In this document: positions 1 to 7,442 of the stretch, in pieces
How the letters are laid out: each line of letters begins with the position of its first letter
How positions within the stretch are numbered: position 1 is the first letter of the stretch
DNA from: Clostridia bacterium
Lineage (GTDB): Bacteria; Bacillota; Clostridia; Lachnospirales; WQUN01
NCBI GenBank assembly: GCA_025997155.1
Contig: BNUF01000048.1
Location: 1 to 15,544 of the forward strand
Reading direction: 5' to 3'
DNA: 15,544 nucleotides
Position numbers and translations under genes: made by a program
The notes under the pieces: model-generated
What the model was told of the DNA's origin: nothing
What the model saw: only the letters and a program-made list of their open reading frames with translations
Databases searched by the model: none

Positions 1-1
1 G

Positions 2-913
2 TCCGCCGCAAAAGAACAACACGACAAAAACATTGCTCGTTTCGAGTCCGCTAATGTATCTGCAAGCGGAGCTATGGACGCCGTAGGCAAAACGGAGTTG
101 GAAATTCTTAATGGTTTTGAGGAATTTTCTGATGTTTGGTCAAAAATACATAACAAACCAGAATTTCGCTCTTTGGGCAAAGAAAATGTGAACATTGTGG
201 AATATTCAGCGGAAGAGTTGAAAGAAGTGTCTGTCGGCGCGGGCGTATTACTTGGCGGGCTTGGCGGCGCGGCGGTCGGGACGGCTGGCTGTTTCGCCGC
301 CGCAGGAGCGACGACAGCCGCCGTTATGGCTCTCGGCACGGCGTCGACAGGAACGGCTATTGCGTCGCTTTCCGGCGTGGCGGCGACAAACGCCGCTTTG
401 GCGGCACTCGGCGGAGGAGCAATTGCCGCGGGCGGCGGCGGAATGGCTCTCGGCACGGCGATTCTCGGAGCTTCAACACTTGGAATAGGGTTACTCGTTG
501 GCGGAATAGTATTCTCTATCGCCGGCAATTCGGTATCAGACAAGGCGGACACGGCGTGGGCGCAGATGAAAGACGAAGAAAAAATCATAGACGAATTGTG
601 CGTATACCTTACCGACTTGAAAAACGTTGCCGACGGATACCTTGTGACACTTCAGAATGTTAATAACCGATACAAAAAATGGTTTAGAAAGCTGAAAGCG
701 ACTATCGACTCCGGCAAAACCGACTGGAACTCGTTTACGCAATCCGAACGGCTGAACGCCGAAAATACGGTTCTTTCCGTCGGATTGCTTTATGAAATGT
801 GCAAGGTCAAACTCGTGATTGCACAGGAAAACGACAAACAGAAGAATACGATAAACTATGCCGATTCCGACGAGGCGGTAAGCAAGGCGGCCGCTTTCTT
901 GACAGCAAGCTAA
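2..913 (+). CDS. Glycine-rich membrane protein of unknown function, 5'-truncated by the window edge
   Basis: The reading frame is open from base 2 to the TAA at 911-913. The first ATG is at 74, but GGAG sits only two bases before it, and the 24 residues upstream look like the same helical, charged N-terminal region, so the true start probably lies outside the window. Counting from the Met at 74, residues 1-50 are charged and helix-forming. Residues 53-152 are a long Gly/Ala-rich hydrophobic block with glycine-zipper-like repeats, enough for two or three membrane helices. Residues 153-279 are polar and helical. I do not recognise a named family. Helix, glycine-rich hairpin, helix is a layout shared with some alpha-helical pore-forming or membrane-remodelling proteins, but that is only an analogy. 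It is convergent with the sulfur operon, overlaps it by 4 bases, and shows no functional link to it. Confidence 0.8.
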   Translation, partial: SAAKEQHDKNIARFESANVSASGAMDAVGKTELEILNGFEEFSDVWSKIHNKPEFRSLGKENVNIVEYSAEELKEVSVGAGVLLGGLGGAAVGTAGCFAAAGATTAAVMALGTASTGTAIASLSGVAATNAALAALGGGAIAAGGGGMALGTAILGASTLGIGLLVGGIVFSIAGNSVSDKADTAWAQMKDEEKIIDELCVYLTDLKNVADGYLVTLQNVNNRYKKWFRKLKATIDSGKTDWNSFTQSERLNAENTVLSVGLLYEMCKVKLVIAQENDKQKNTINYADSDEAVSKAAAFLTAS

Positions 914-1320
914 AGTAATACCAGTTCCGCCGATTCCACGGCGGAATTTTCAATTTTGAAAGCCTTAATCACGGGAGACGTATCAAGAAGTGATACTATC
1001 AGGTATACCGCCGACGGGTCAAAGGCAAGCCGTATGTCTTCCTCGGATGGACGCGCAGGGCTTTCGGGGTGCGAATGGAAATTGCCCAGCGGACGATACC
1101 CATTTTTACGCATATCTTTCACCGCGTCAAGGTGTTCCTTTGGGTCAATGGAAAAATGCCGCGGGCTTTTATCTGGATTATTAAGGAGGTACACCTTTTC
1201 GACGATTATGTCCGAGCCGCTTTTTGACCCCGCGATAAGCCCGCAAGCTTCGTTGGGAAGTCCTTTTTTGGCGTGTTCCGAAATCAGCTCAAAGTCCGAG
1301 GATTTTAATTTAACAGTCAT
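910..1320 (-). CDS. hcyD: JAMM/M67 metalloprotease, HcyD-like (sulfur-carrier processing)
   Basis: This 136-residue zinc protease of the JAB/Mec+ type should act in the cytoplasm on the small sulfur carrier encoded two genes upstream. The JAMM signature is complete: Glu24 in PNEACGL, His82 and His84 in HSHP, Ser92 and Asp95 in PSEED. In Wolinella succinogenes, HcyD removes the C-terminal residue of HcyS and later hydrolyses HcyS-homocysteine; mycobacterial Mec and Pseudomonas QbsD do related jobs. Its ATG overlaps the hcyF TGA as ATGA at 1317-1320 and has only a weak ribosome site, which points to translational coupling. It is the last gene of the operon and ends 4 bases inside the convergent gene. 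The HcyD role is inferred from neighbours; the peptidase family call is firm. Confidence 0.9.
   Translation of the reverse strand: MTVKLKSSDFELISEHAKKGLPNEACGLIAGSKSGSDIIVEKVYLLNNPDKSPRHFSIDPKEHLDAVKDMRKNGYRPLGNFHSHPESPARPSEEDIRLAFDPSAVYLIVSLLDTSPVIKAFKIENSAVESAELVLL
925..950 (+). terminator. Probable intrinsic terminator of the glycine-rich protein gene, embedded in hcyD
   Basis: An 8-bp perfect inverted repeat (TTCCGCCG at 925-932, CGGCGGAA at 939-946) with a 6-base loop is followed on the + strand by TTTT, then CAATTTT. It starts 11 bases after the TAA of the upstream gene. The T tract follows only on the + strand, so it should stop rightward transcription. It lies wholly inside the 3' coding end of the opposite-strand hcyD gene. 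Confidence 0.65.
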
Positions 1321-2123
1321 AATTTAAGGTCACACCCCGCTTGTTCATAGTCAAAAGGTTTTGTGATTGTCGGGTGAGTGCCGCAAACGGCGCAGTCGTC
1401 GCGGCGCGGGAGTTTTATTTTGCGAAAACTCATACTAAGCGCGTCATAGGTGAGGAGATGCCCCGTAAGGAGGTCGCCTTTGCCGATAAGGTACTTGACC
1501 GCCTCCATAGCCTGAAGTGAGCCGATTACGCCGCCCATCGCCCCTATAACCCCCGCTTGGCGGCAGGTGGGGACCGCTTCGGGCGGCGGCGGTTCTCTGA
1601 ACACGCACCGATAGCAGGGGGATTCCCCTGGAACATACGTCAAAAGCTGTCCCTGAAAGCGTATGATTCCCGCGTGGGAAAAAGGTTTTTTCGCAAGCAC
1701 GCACGCGTCATTTATAAGAAATTTCGCGGGGAAGTTATCCGTTCCGTCAATAATAAAATCGTACTCGGAAACAAGTTCCATAATATTTTCGGAGGTTACG
1801 AATTTGTAATACGTGTTGACGGTTATCTCGGGGTTAATCGCGAGCATCGTTTCCTTAGCCGACTGGACTTTTGTTTTGCCAATGTCCGGCGTGGTGTGGA
1901 TAACTTGCCTTTGCAGGTTTGACAAGTCAACTGTGTCCGCGTCCGCGATTCCTATCGTGCCCACCCCGGCGGCGGCAAGGTACAACGCCGCGGGAGCTCC
2001 GAGTCCGCCCGCCCCGACAATGAGGACTTTCCCCTCAAGCAGGCGTTTTTGCCCCTTTACTCCGACTTCCTTAAGGATAATATGGCGCGAATACCGTTCT
2101 AGCTGTTCATTCGTAAATCCCAC
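1317..2123 (-). CDS. hcyF: ThiF/MoeB-family adenylyltransferase, HcyF-like
   Basis: This 268-residue E1-like enzyme should use ATP to adenylate the C-terminal glycine of the adjacent ThiS/MoaD-like carrier, allowing sulfide to form a thiocarboxylate. Visible motifs are the nucleotide loop GAGGLG at 37-42, Asp61 and Asp63, the NLQRQ segment at 69-73, GTDN at 127-130, two zinc CxxC pairs (170/173 and 244/247), and Cys187 in PTCRQAG, the usual position of the conserved cysteine. No rhodanese domain is attached, which fits sulfide rather than a persulfide as donor. It starts with GTG at 2123-2121, behind a G-rich GGGGGGCGGA stretch, and overlaps the carrier gene by 17 bases. MoeB, ThiF and HcyF cannot be told apart by motifs alone; the neighbours metY, sir and the JAMM gene favour HcyF. 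Confidence 0.88.
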   Translation of the reverse strand: MGFTNEQLERYSRHIILKEVGVKGQKRLLEGKVLIVGAGGLGAPAALYLAAAGVGTIGIADADTVDLSNLQRQVIHTTPDIGKTKVQSAKETMLAINPEITVNTYYKFVTSENIMELVSEYDFIIDGTDNFPAKFLINDACVLAKKPFSHAGIIRFQGQLLTYVPGESPCYRCVFREPPPPEAVPTCRQAGVIGAMGGVIGSLQAMEAVKYLIGKGDLLTGHLLTYDALSMSFRKIKLPRRDDCAVCGTHPTITKPFDYEQAGCDLKL

Positions 2124-2328
2124 AAGTTCCGCCCCCCATAAAATACAAAAATTCCACGTTGTCGCCGTCTTTCAAAACGGTTTTGTCAAAAGTTCCGCTC
2201 TGCAAAAACTCGTCGTTGACGGACACCGTGACATAAAGCGGCGTTTCGACTTTTTCCTTTTCGATAAGTTCCGCCACAGTCAACCCCTCTGGGTATTCCC
2301 TTTCGTTTCCCGCCGCAATAATCCTCAT
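2107..2328 (-). CDS. hcyS: ThiS/MoaD-like sulfur carrier with a six-residue tail after the glycines, HcyS-like
   Basis: This 73-residue ubiquitin-like protein should carry sulfur as a C-terminal thiocarboxylate for homocysteine synthesis. It shows the family pattern: an N-terminal strand, then a helix near 17-26, the VSVND strand near 35-39, LKDGDNVEFL at 52-61, and a glycine end at 65-67. ThiS, MoaD and CysO normally stop at Gly-Gly, but here six more residues (TCGIYE) follow. They must be removed before HcyF can act, and the JAMM protease two genes downstream is the obvious candidate. W. succinogenes HcyS carries one extra alanine and QbsE carries Cys-Phe. The ATG follows GGAGGAG by five bases, a very strong ribosome site. 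The tail is encoded inside the 17-base overlap with hcyF. Confidence 0.85.
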   Translation of the reverse strand: MRIIAAGNEREYPEGLTVAELIEKEKVETPLYVTVSVNDEFLQSGTFDKTVLKDGDNVEFLYFMGGGTCGIYE

Positions 2329-2330
2329 TT

Positions 2331-2576
2331 TTACTCCTCCGTTTTTCTGACTAATAAGTTATATGTTCCGTCTTGGTTGTCGGTGAGTTTAAGCACCTGA
2401 TGCCCCTCTTCCTTTATGCTTCGCGGGACGTTCTGGACGGGTTCGCCGTCATTTAGGCGTATCGCCAGAATTTGCCCGACTTCAAGTTCTTCAAGGGCGA
2501 CTTTCGCCTTAACGAACGTCACGGGGCAAACAACGTCCGTGATATCCACCGTTTCGTCAATGTTAAAATCAGCCAC
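2331..2576 (-). CDS. TusA/SirA-family sulfur-relay protein
   Basis: An 81-residue cytoplasmic protein of the TusA (SirA/YedF) fold, whose members usually carry sulfur as a persulfide on a conserved cysteine. The key motif is Cys17-Pro18 in DVVCPVTFVKAK, followed by the typical helix and the acidic EELEVGQIL segment leading into a strand. Classic TusA has CPxP, whereas here it is CPVT, a form also seen in TusA-like proteins outside tRNA thiolation. It starts with GTG at 2576-2574 behind GGAGGCGG and overlaps the sir stop codon by 8 bases. Only two bases separate it from hcyS. Its place between sulfite reductase and sulfur carrier suggests a role in handing sulfur from one to the other, but that is inference. 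A regulatory role cannot be excluded. Confidence 0.88.
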   Translation of the reverse strand: MADFNIDETVDITDVVCPVTFVKAKVALEELEVGQILAIRLNDGEPVQNVPRSIKEEGHQVLKLTDNQDGTYNLLVRKTEE

Positions 2577-3429
2577 GATAAGCCGCCTCCATTTCCGTTC
2601 TAAACGTATCCCAGCCCGCTCTCTCTATCGCGACACGAAAACGCTCGCTCGGGTTTGCGTGTTTGTCAAAAAATTCAAGAGCTTTATCCGCGACGCGAAA
2701 AAGTGTCTCCTTGTCCGAGGTGACAGGCAGAAATTCCGCGCCTTTTTCTATGAGATTCCCGAAAGTGCCGCCAAAAGAGAGGATATAGCCAGAAGTCCCT
2801 TTCCACGCGTCAAAGGGGCAGGATTTCACACAGCGTCCGCAGTTGTTGCATTTGTCTGAATCCACGCAAAGACCGTCTCCTTGTATAGAAACCGCCCCCT
2901 CGCGGCAAGCTTTGACGCACACTCCGCACAGCGTACAGGATTCTTTAATCCATTCGATATTGTACGCGCCTTTGATTCCGACGTCGTTTTCCTCCGCTTT
3001 AAGGCAGTTGTTCATACAGCCCGTGACTCCGAATTTGAATTTGTGCGGAAGTTCGCGTCCAAAATACCTGTCGGAAATTTCCTTTGCGAGAGAGAACGTG
3101 TCAATACACCCAGACGGGCAGATTTCGTTCCCCTGACAAGCCGTGACTGTACGCACACGCGGCCCGCACACGCCCGTCTCGACCCCGCCCTCAATCAACG
3201 CCTGTTTCACGTCCTCAACGTCCTCGAGTTTTATAAACGGAATCTCGACACTCTGCCTTGAAGTCAAATGTACGTACCCTTTTCCGTATTTCTTAGACAC
3301 GTCCGCGATTGCGGTAAGCTGTTCCGCCGTCAGATTCCCGCCGACAACCTTAAGCCGAAGAGAAAAGTTGTTTTTTTGAATCTGGCGCATAAACCCGCCG
3401 TTTTTTAACGCCTTATAATCAACCGCCAT
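2569..3429 (-). CDS. sir: Small siroheme sulfite reductase with two 4Fe-4S ferredoxin clusters
   Basis: This 286-residue enzyme should reduce sulfite to sulfide with six electrons in the cytoplasm. Residues 10-85 form the nitrite/sulfite reductase ferredoxin-like half-domain, including the HLTSRQSVEIP segment. The siroheme-[4Fe-4S] ligands are Cys98 and Cys104 (CQGNEIC), then Cys138 and Cys142 (GCMNNC). Two bacterial ferredoxin motifs follow: Cys165/168/171/175 and Cys194/197/200/204. It is about half the length of plant or CysI-type enzymes and resembles the single-subunit anaerobic dissimilatory-like sulfite reductases (AsrC or Dsr-like protein class). No partner subunit or flavoprotein adjoins it, so electrons probably come from ferredoxin. 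The ATG follows AGGGGG by seven bases. It overlaps metY by 11 bases and the TusA-like gene by 8. Confidence 0.92.
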   Translation of the reverse strand: MAVDYKALKNGGFMRQIQKNNFSLRLKVVGGNLTAEQLTAIADVSKKYGKGYVHLTSRQSVEIPFIKLEDVEDVKQALIEGGVETGVCGPRVRTVTACQGNEICPSGCIDTFSLAKEISDRYFGRELPHKFKFGVTGCMNNCLKAEENDVGIKGAYNIEWIKESCTLCGVCVKACREGAVSIQGDGLCVDSDKCNNCGRCVKSCPFDAWKGTSGYILSFGGTFGNLIEKGAEFLPVTSDKETLFRVADKALEFFDKHANPSERFRVAIERAGWDTFRTEMEAAYRG

Positions 3430-4654
3430 TACTTAACCCCCTTAGTCCGTCCGCCGCAAACACAAAATCTTCCCTCAAGTCCTCTATGTCCTCAAGCCCG
3501 ACACTCACGCGGATTAAGTCGTCATATACCCCCGCGTTCTCTTTCTGCTCCGCGCTGGAATGGGCGTAAATGGTAGACGCGGGGTGTATCACAAGCGTTC
3601 GCGCGTCTCCGATATTTGTCGCGATTTTCGCGTATTTCAGACTGTTTATAAATTTAAACGCCCGTTCCTTTGAACCCGCGCGCAACGTTAAGATTGCGCC
3701 GCCTCTTTCGCCGTTCATCTGCGCGTCAATCAGCGGTTTATACTCCGACAAACTCGGATAATTCACCTGTATATCCTTGTTCTTTGCAAGCTCCTGCGCC
3801 AGTTTCAGCGCGTTTTCGCATTGCCTTTCCATTCTGATACCAAGAGTCTCAAGCCCGACGCAATTGAGGTACGCGTTTTGCGGAGCGAGACACGCCCCGA
3901 AATTTCTCCATAAATCGGAACGAAGCCGCGCCGTATACGCGAGTTTGCCGAATTGCTTATATTTAGTCAAAACTTTTTCAAAATCCCAGTCGAATTTCCC
4001 GCCGTCGACTATCACCCCGCTGATTGCGTTTCCGCTCCCGTTGATGTATTTTGAGGAGGAGTGTACGACTATATCCGCCCCGAAATCGAGCGGGCGGATA
4101 AGCGCGGGTGTTGCGGTGGTGCTGTCGATAATAAGCGGTATACGGTGTTCGGACGCGATTTTTGAAACGGCGGCGACATCAACCACGTCAAGTTTCGGGT
4201 TTCCGATTAATTCCGTGAAAATCACCTTTGTCTTATCGGTTATAGCGTTCCTAACGGCATCCGCCGTCACGCTGTTAAGAAAGCGCGTGTTTATTCCGAA
4301 TTTCTGAAAATCCCCGAAAAGGTCTAACGTGCCGCCGAAAAGCCCGCTCCCCGCAATTATTTCGTCTCCGCTTTCGAGTATATTAAGGAGCGCCGTAGAT
4401 ATTGCCGCCATACCCGAGGCGCAGGCGACCGCCGACACGCCCCCTTCGATTTCCGCGATACGCGTCTCAAAGGCGGCGACCGTGGGATTCCCCACCCGTG
4501 TATAAGAAAACAGCGCGTTTTTGCCCGAAAACACGCCCTCAAGACTTTCGGCGGATTCGTGGGCAAAGGCGGAGGACTGGTACACGGGCGGGAGCGTCGC
4601 CCCGTCGGCATAGCCTTTGTTCGCGCCGTGGAGCAGTTTTGTGTTAAGTTTCAT
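3419..4654 (-). CDS. metY: O-acetylhomoserine sulfhydrylase (PLP enzyme)
   Basis: This 411-residue member of the Cys/Met-metabolism PLP family should convert O-acetylhomoserine plus sulfur to homocysteine. The PLP lysine is Lys202 in HSSSKYINGSG; YTRVGNPT at 51-58, SGMAA at 80-84 and the Asp177 segment DSTTATP are also conserved. In W. succinogenes, MetY uses the HcyS thiocarboxylate rather than free sulfide, and the linked hcyS, hcyF and hcyD make that likely here. A longer frame starting from TTG at 4669 is possible, but GGGAGGA lies inside those extra codons six bases before the ATG at 4654, so I choose the ATG. Only two bases separate it from the cysN stop. Cystathionine gamma-synthase or methionine gamma-lyase is less likely given length and context. 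Confidence 0.93.
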   Translation of the reverse strand: MKLNTKLLHGANKGYADGATLPPVYQSSAFAHESAESLEGVFSGKNALFSYTRVGNPTVAAFETRIAEIEGGVSAVACASGMAAISTALLNILESGDEIIAGSGLFGGTLDLFGDFQKFGINTRFLNSVTADAVRNAITDKTKVIFTELIGNPKLDVVDVAAVSKIASEHRIPLIIDSTTATPALIRPLDFGADIVVHSSSKYINGSGNAISGVIVDGGKFDWDFEKVLTKYKQFGKLAYTARLRSDLWRNFGACLAPQNAYLNCVGLETLGIRMERQCENALKLAQELAKNKDIQVNYPSLSEYKPLIDAQMNGERGGAILTLRAGSKERAFKFINSLKYAKIATNIGDARTLVIHPASTIYAHSSAEQKENAGVYDDLIRVSVGLEDIEDLREDFVFAADGLRGLSNGG

Positions 4655-4656
4655 AT

Positions 4657-6225
4657 CTATTCCTCCCAAACCGCGACTTTGTGATACTCCTGAAAAGAAA
4701 CGCCGAAGCCGCGCGCGTCCAAAAGCGGCACGTCCCCGCGCTTGCCGCTCCCCTCGAAGGAACCGTCTCTCACGCGCAGAATCAGGTTTTCCGCCGCTAT
4801 GTCGAAATCGGCGGGGTAGGCGTATCCGTCCGAAACGAGAGGGAGTTTGCCGCCCGTTTTGTATACGGCGGATTTCGCGGTGTGCCTTATGACGGTGTGC
4901 AGTTCCCTGTGGTAGTAAAATTTGTCAAAAAGTCCCAAAGGAATAAGCCGCCCCTCCGCCTCAAACACCACGCCGTCCGCGTTCTCGTTGATTTCCTTGA
5001 TTACGCCGCAGGCGGAAGTCGCGTGGCTTACCCTGTCGATAAGAATCAGCTCGCCCAAAGTTCTGTGGGTATCAAAAACGGATACAACGGCGTCTTCCGA
5101 CAAAACGACCTCACAACGGGCGAGTTCATTTTTACGCAAAGAATCCGTCTGTATTTCCTCTCCGCTGTTCACGTCGATTTTATGCAAAATTGCGGTAACG
5201 ACGGCAGGAAGCAGTTTCGCGCCAATCTTGACCCAGTATTCCGTGCCTATGGTGAGAGCTTTGTCGTCCATCCACAAAATCTCGGTATAAAACGATTTCG
5301 CCGTCCTAAGTCCCGCGTCCTTTGTGAGAACGCAGCCCCGCGACACGTCGACCTCGCGGTCGAGCTGTATCGTGACGGGCATTCCGACACGCGCCGCGTC
5401 CGTTTTTTTGTCCGCCGCGTAGACGCTTTTTACGACCGCCGTCTCGCCGCTGGGGAGCGCCGTTATCTCGTCCCCCGCCTTGAGTGCGCCCGATTCAATC
5501 TGCCCCTGAAACCCCCGAAAAGTGCGGTCGGGGCGGCAAACTCTCTGAACGGGCATATAAAACCCGACTTCCCCCTCCGTATCAATACCTGCGTTTTCTA
5601 AGCAGGAAAGAAGCACAGTGCCTTTATACCACGGCAAATTAGGCGACGTTTTTGTCACGTTGTCGCCCTCTGTGGCGGACAGCGGGATAATATCCATATT
5701 ATACACGGCAAGCTCCGCGCAAAGTGAGCGTATATCCTCCGCGACTTTGTTAAACACTTCTTCTTTATATCCCACTAAATCTATTTTATTCACGGCGAAA
5801 ACAAAGCGGCGTATGCCCATAAGCGCGCAAATTCGCGCGTGGCGGCGCGTCTGGGACAGCACCCCTTTAGACGCGTCCACCAAAATCACCGCCAAATCGG
5901 CGAAAGACGCGCCGACCGCCATATTGCGCGTGTATTCCTCGTGTCCCGGGGTGTCCGCGACGATAAAACTTCTCTCGTTCGTCGTGAAGTACCTGTACGC
6001 CACGTCGATGGTAATGCCCTGTTCCCTCTCCGCCATAAGCCCGTCCAGAAGAAGCGAGTAGTCAATGTCGCCGCCCCTGCTCCCGACTTTGCTGTCAAGT
6101 ATCAACGCTTGTTCCTGGTCGGCGTACAAAAGTTTGGAATCGTACAGAATATGCCCGATAAGCGTGGATTTTCCGTCGTCCACACTTCCGCAGGTGATAA
6201 ATTTCAAAAGCCCTTTTTTGCTCAT
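4657..6225 (-). CDS. cysN: Sulfate adenylyltransferase GTPase subunit CysN
   Basis: This 522-residue GTPase partners CysD and couples GTP hydrolysis to APS formation from ATP and sulfate. The G1 loop GSVDDGKST is at 13-21, DTPGHE at 91-96 and NKID at 146-149, followed by EF-Tu-like beta-barrels to about residue 410 (LIDRVSHATSACGVI at 395-409). The remaining 110 or so residues are unlike APS kinase: no second P-loop is visible, so this is not a CysNC fusion. The E. coli protein is about 475 residues, so the C-terminal part is longer and divergent. The ATG shares one base with the cysD TAA (TAATG), indicating coupled translation. The family call is firm; the job of the tail is unknown. Confidence 0.95.
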   Translation of the reverse strand: MSKKGLLKFITCGSVDDGKSTLIGHILYDSKLLYADQEQALILDSKVGSRGGDIDYSLLLDGLMAEREQGITIDVAYRYFTTNERSFIVADTPGHEEYTRNMAVGASFADLAVILVDASKGVLSQTRRHARICALMGIRRFVFAVNKIDLVGYKEEVFNKVAEDIRSLCAELAVYNMDIIPLSATEGDNVTKTSPNLPWYKGTVLLSCLENAGIDTEGEVGFYMPVQRVCRPDRTFRGFQGQIESGALKAGDEITALPSGETAVVKSVYAADKKTDAARVGMPVTIQLDREVDVSRGCVLTKDAGLRTAKSFYTEILWMDDKALTIGTEYWVKIGAKLLPAVVTAILHKIDVNSGEEIQTDSLRKNELARCEVVLSEDAVVSVFDTHRTLGELILIDRVSHATSACGVIKEINENADGVVFEAEGRLIPLGLFDKFYYHRELHTVIRHTAKSAVYKTGGKLPLVSDGYAYPADFDIAAENLILRVRDGSFEGSGKRGDVPLLDARGFGVSFQEYHKVAVWEE

Positions 6226-7115
6226 TAAAAATATCCCTCCCGCTTGCGGCGTTCCATACTGCCCTCCGCCTCTTTGTCGATAACGCGGCTCGTCCGCTCG
6301 CTCTCCGCCGCCGAAAGAGTCTCCGCGATAACCGAATCCAAATCGTCCGCGTCCGACACATACCCGCCCGTGAGCGGATAACAGCCGAGTGTGCGAAAAC
6401 GCACTTTTTTAACCTCGGCTTTTTCGCCGGGAGCAAGTTTAAGCCTCTCGTCGTCAAGCATAATCAAATTGCCGTCCCGCGAAACGACATTACGTTCCTT
6501 CGCGAAATAAAGCGGCACGATATCGATATTTTCACGCTTTATGTATTGCCAGATATCTTTTTCCGTCCAGTTTGAGATTGGAAAAACGCGGATACTCTCG
6601 CCCTTGTCGATACGGGTGTTGTAGAGTTTCCACATTTCGGGGCGTTGGTTCTTCGGGTCCCATGCGTGGTTCGCGTTTCGGAAAGAAAAAATCCGCTCCT
6701 TTGCGCGGGATTTCTCCTCGTCGCGCCGCCCGCCGCCAAACGCCGCCGTAAATTTATGCGTTGTAAGCGCGGTCTTTAACGCTTGCGTTTTCATAATGTC
6801 GGTATACGCCGCGCCGTGCTCAAAGGGGTTTATCCCCCGACTTGCCCCCTCCTCGTTTTTGTACGTCAGCATTTCAATCCCGAGTTCACGCGCCGTCCTG
6901 TCGCGAAACTCTATCATCTCGCGGAATTTCCAGCCCGTGTCGATATGCAAAAAAGGGAAAGGCGGTTTTTCGGGATAAAACGCTTTAAGCGCGAGTTTGA
7001 GCATAACGGAACTGTCTTTTCCGATTGAGTAAAGCATAACGGGACGTTCACATTCGGCGGCGACTTCGCGTATTATGTAAATCGCTTCGGCTTCAAGTTC
7101 ATCTAAATGCGTCAT
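6225..7115 (-). CDS. cysD: Sulfate adenylyltransferase catalytic subunit CysD
   Basis: This 296-residue PP-loop enzyme makes APS and pyrophosphate from ATP and sulfate together with CysN. The pyrophosphate loop SIGKDSS is at 30-36, [11 protein letters not shown] at 57-67, [15 protein letters not shown] at 127-141, and [12 protein letters not shown] at 178-189; all are typical of CysD rather than of CysH. Length is normal (E. coli about 302). The ATG follows GGGAG by eight bases. It starts 12 bases after the aprB stop, so APS synthesis and APS reduction are made from one transcript. No inorganic pyrophosphatase gene is in the window. Confidence 0.95.
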   Translation of the reverse strand: MTHLDELEAEAIYIIREVAAECERPVMLYSIGKDSSVMLKLALKAFYPEKPPFPFLHIDTGWKFREMIEFRDRTARELGIEMLTYKNEEGASRGINPFEHGAAYTDIMKTQALKTALTTHKFTAAFGGGRRDEEKSRAKERIFSFRNANHAWDPKNQRPEMWKLYNTRIDKGESIRVFPISNWTEKDIWQYIKRENIDIVPLYFAKERNVVSRDGNLIMLDDERLKLAPGEKAEVKKVRFRTLGCYPLTGGYVSDADDLDSVIAETLSAAESERTSRVIDKEAEGSMERRKREGYF

Positions 7116-7127
7116 CTTTTGTTCTCC

Positions 7128-7442
7128 CTAATAATGATTGGATTCGCGTCCGTCCACCGTAATCGTTTCTTTTTGCCCGTTCGGCTTCTCGATTGTCCAG
7201 AGGGTAAAAAACCCCTCTTTCAAAACGGAGAGTCTGCCGCCAAGCCCCCCCATATCCTCTCCGAGAAAAAGCCTGATTGCCCCCGCGCCGCATTCTTTTA
7301 CGCAGGACGCGCAGCCCCAGCAGTTTTCAGGGCGTTTTATGACCGCCTTGCCGAGAGAGTCAGCACTTATAAGACTGCCAGGGCATACAACCCCGCAAGC
7401 TCCGCAAGCCGCGCATTTCTCGCCGTTTATCTCAATGCTCAT
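7128..7442 (-). CDS. aprB: Adenylylsulfate reductase beta subunit (two 4Fe-4S ferredoxin), AprB-like
   Basis: This 104-residue iron-sulfur subunit should feed electrons to the flavoprotein AprA. Two full ferredoxin motifs are present: Cys10/13/16/20 and Cys41/44/47/51. After them comes a C-terminal tail (FFTLWTIEKPNGQKETITV) of the kind that wraps around AprA in known APS reductases, which separates it from a generic ferredoxin. It is shorter than dissimilatory AprB (about 150 residues). A GTG at 7451 could extend it by three residues, but that GTG lies within the GGGTGA ribosome site of the ATG at 7442, so the ATG is preferred. It overlaps aprA by 11 bases. The electron donor is not encoded nearby. 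Confidence 0.85.
   Translation of the reverse strand: MSIEINGEKCAACGACGVVCPGSLISADSLGKAVIKRPENCWGCASCVKECGAGAIRLFLGEDMGGLGGRLSVLKEGFFTLWTIEKPNGQKETITVDGRESNHY

Noticed and set aside
1813..2400. Plus-strand frame of 195 codons across hcyF, hcyS and the TusA-like gene
   Set aside because: It covers three intact genes on the other strand and shows no domain features.
4681..5601. Long plus-strand open frame (306 codons) antisense to cysN
   Set aside because: It lies wholly opposite a well-supported gene and its translation has no recognisable motif or ribosome site. GC-rich codon use on the real strand explains the lack of stops.
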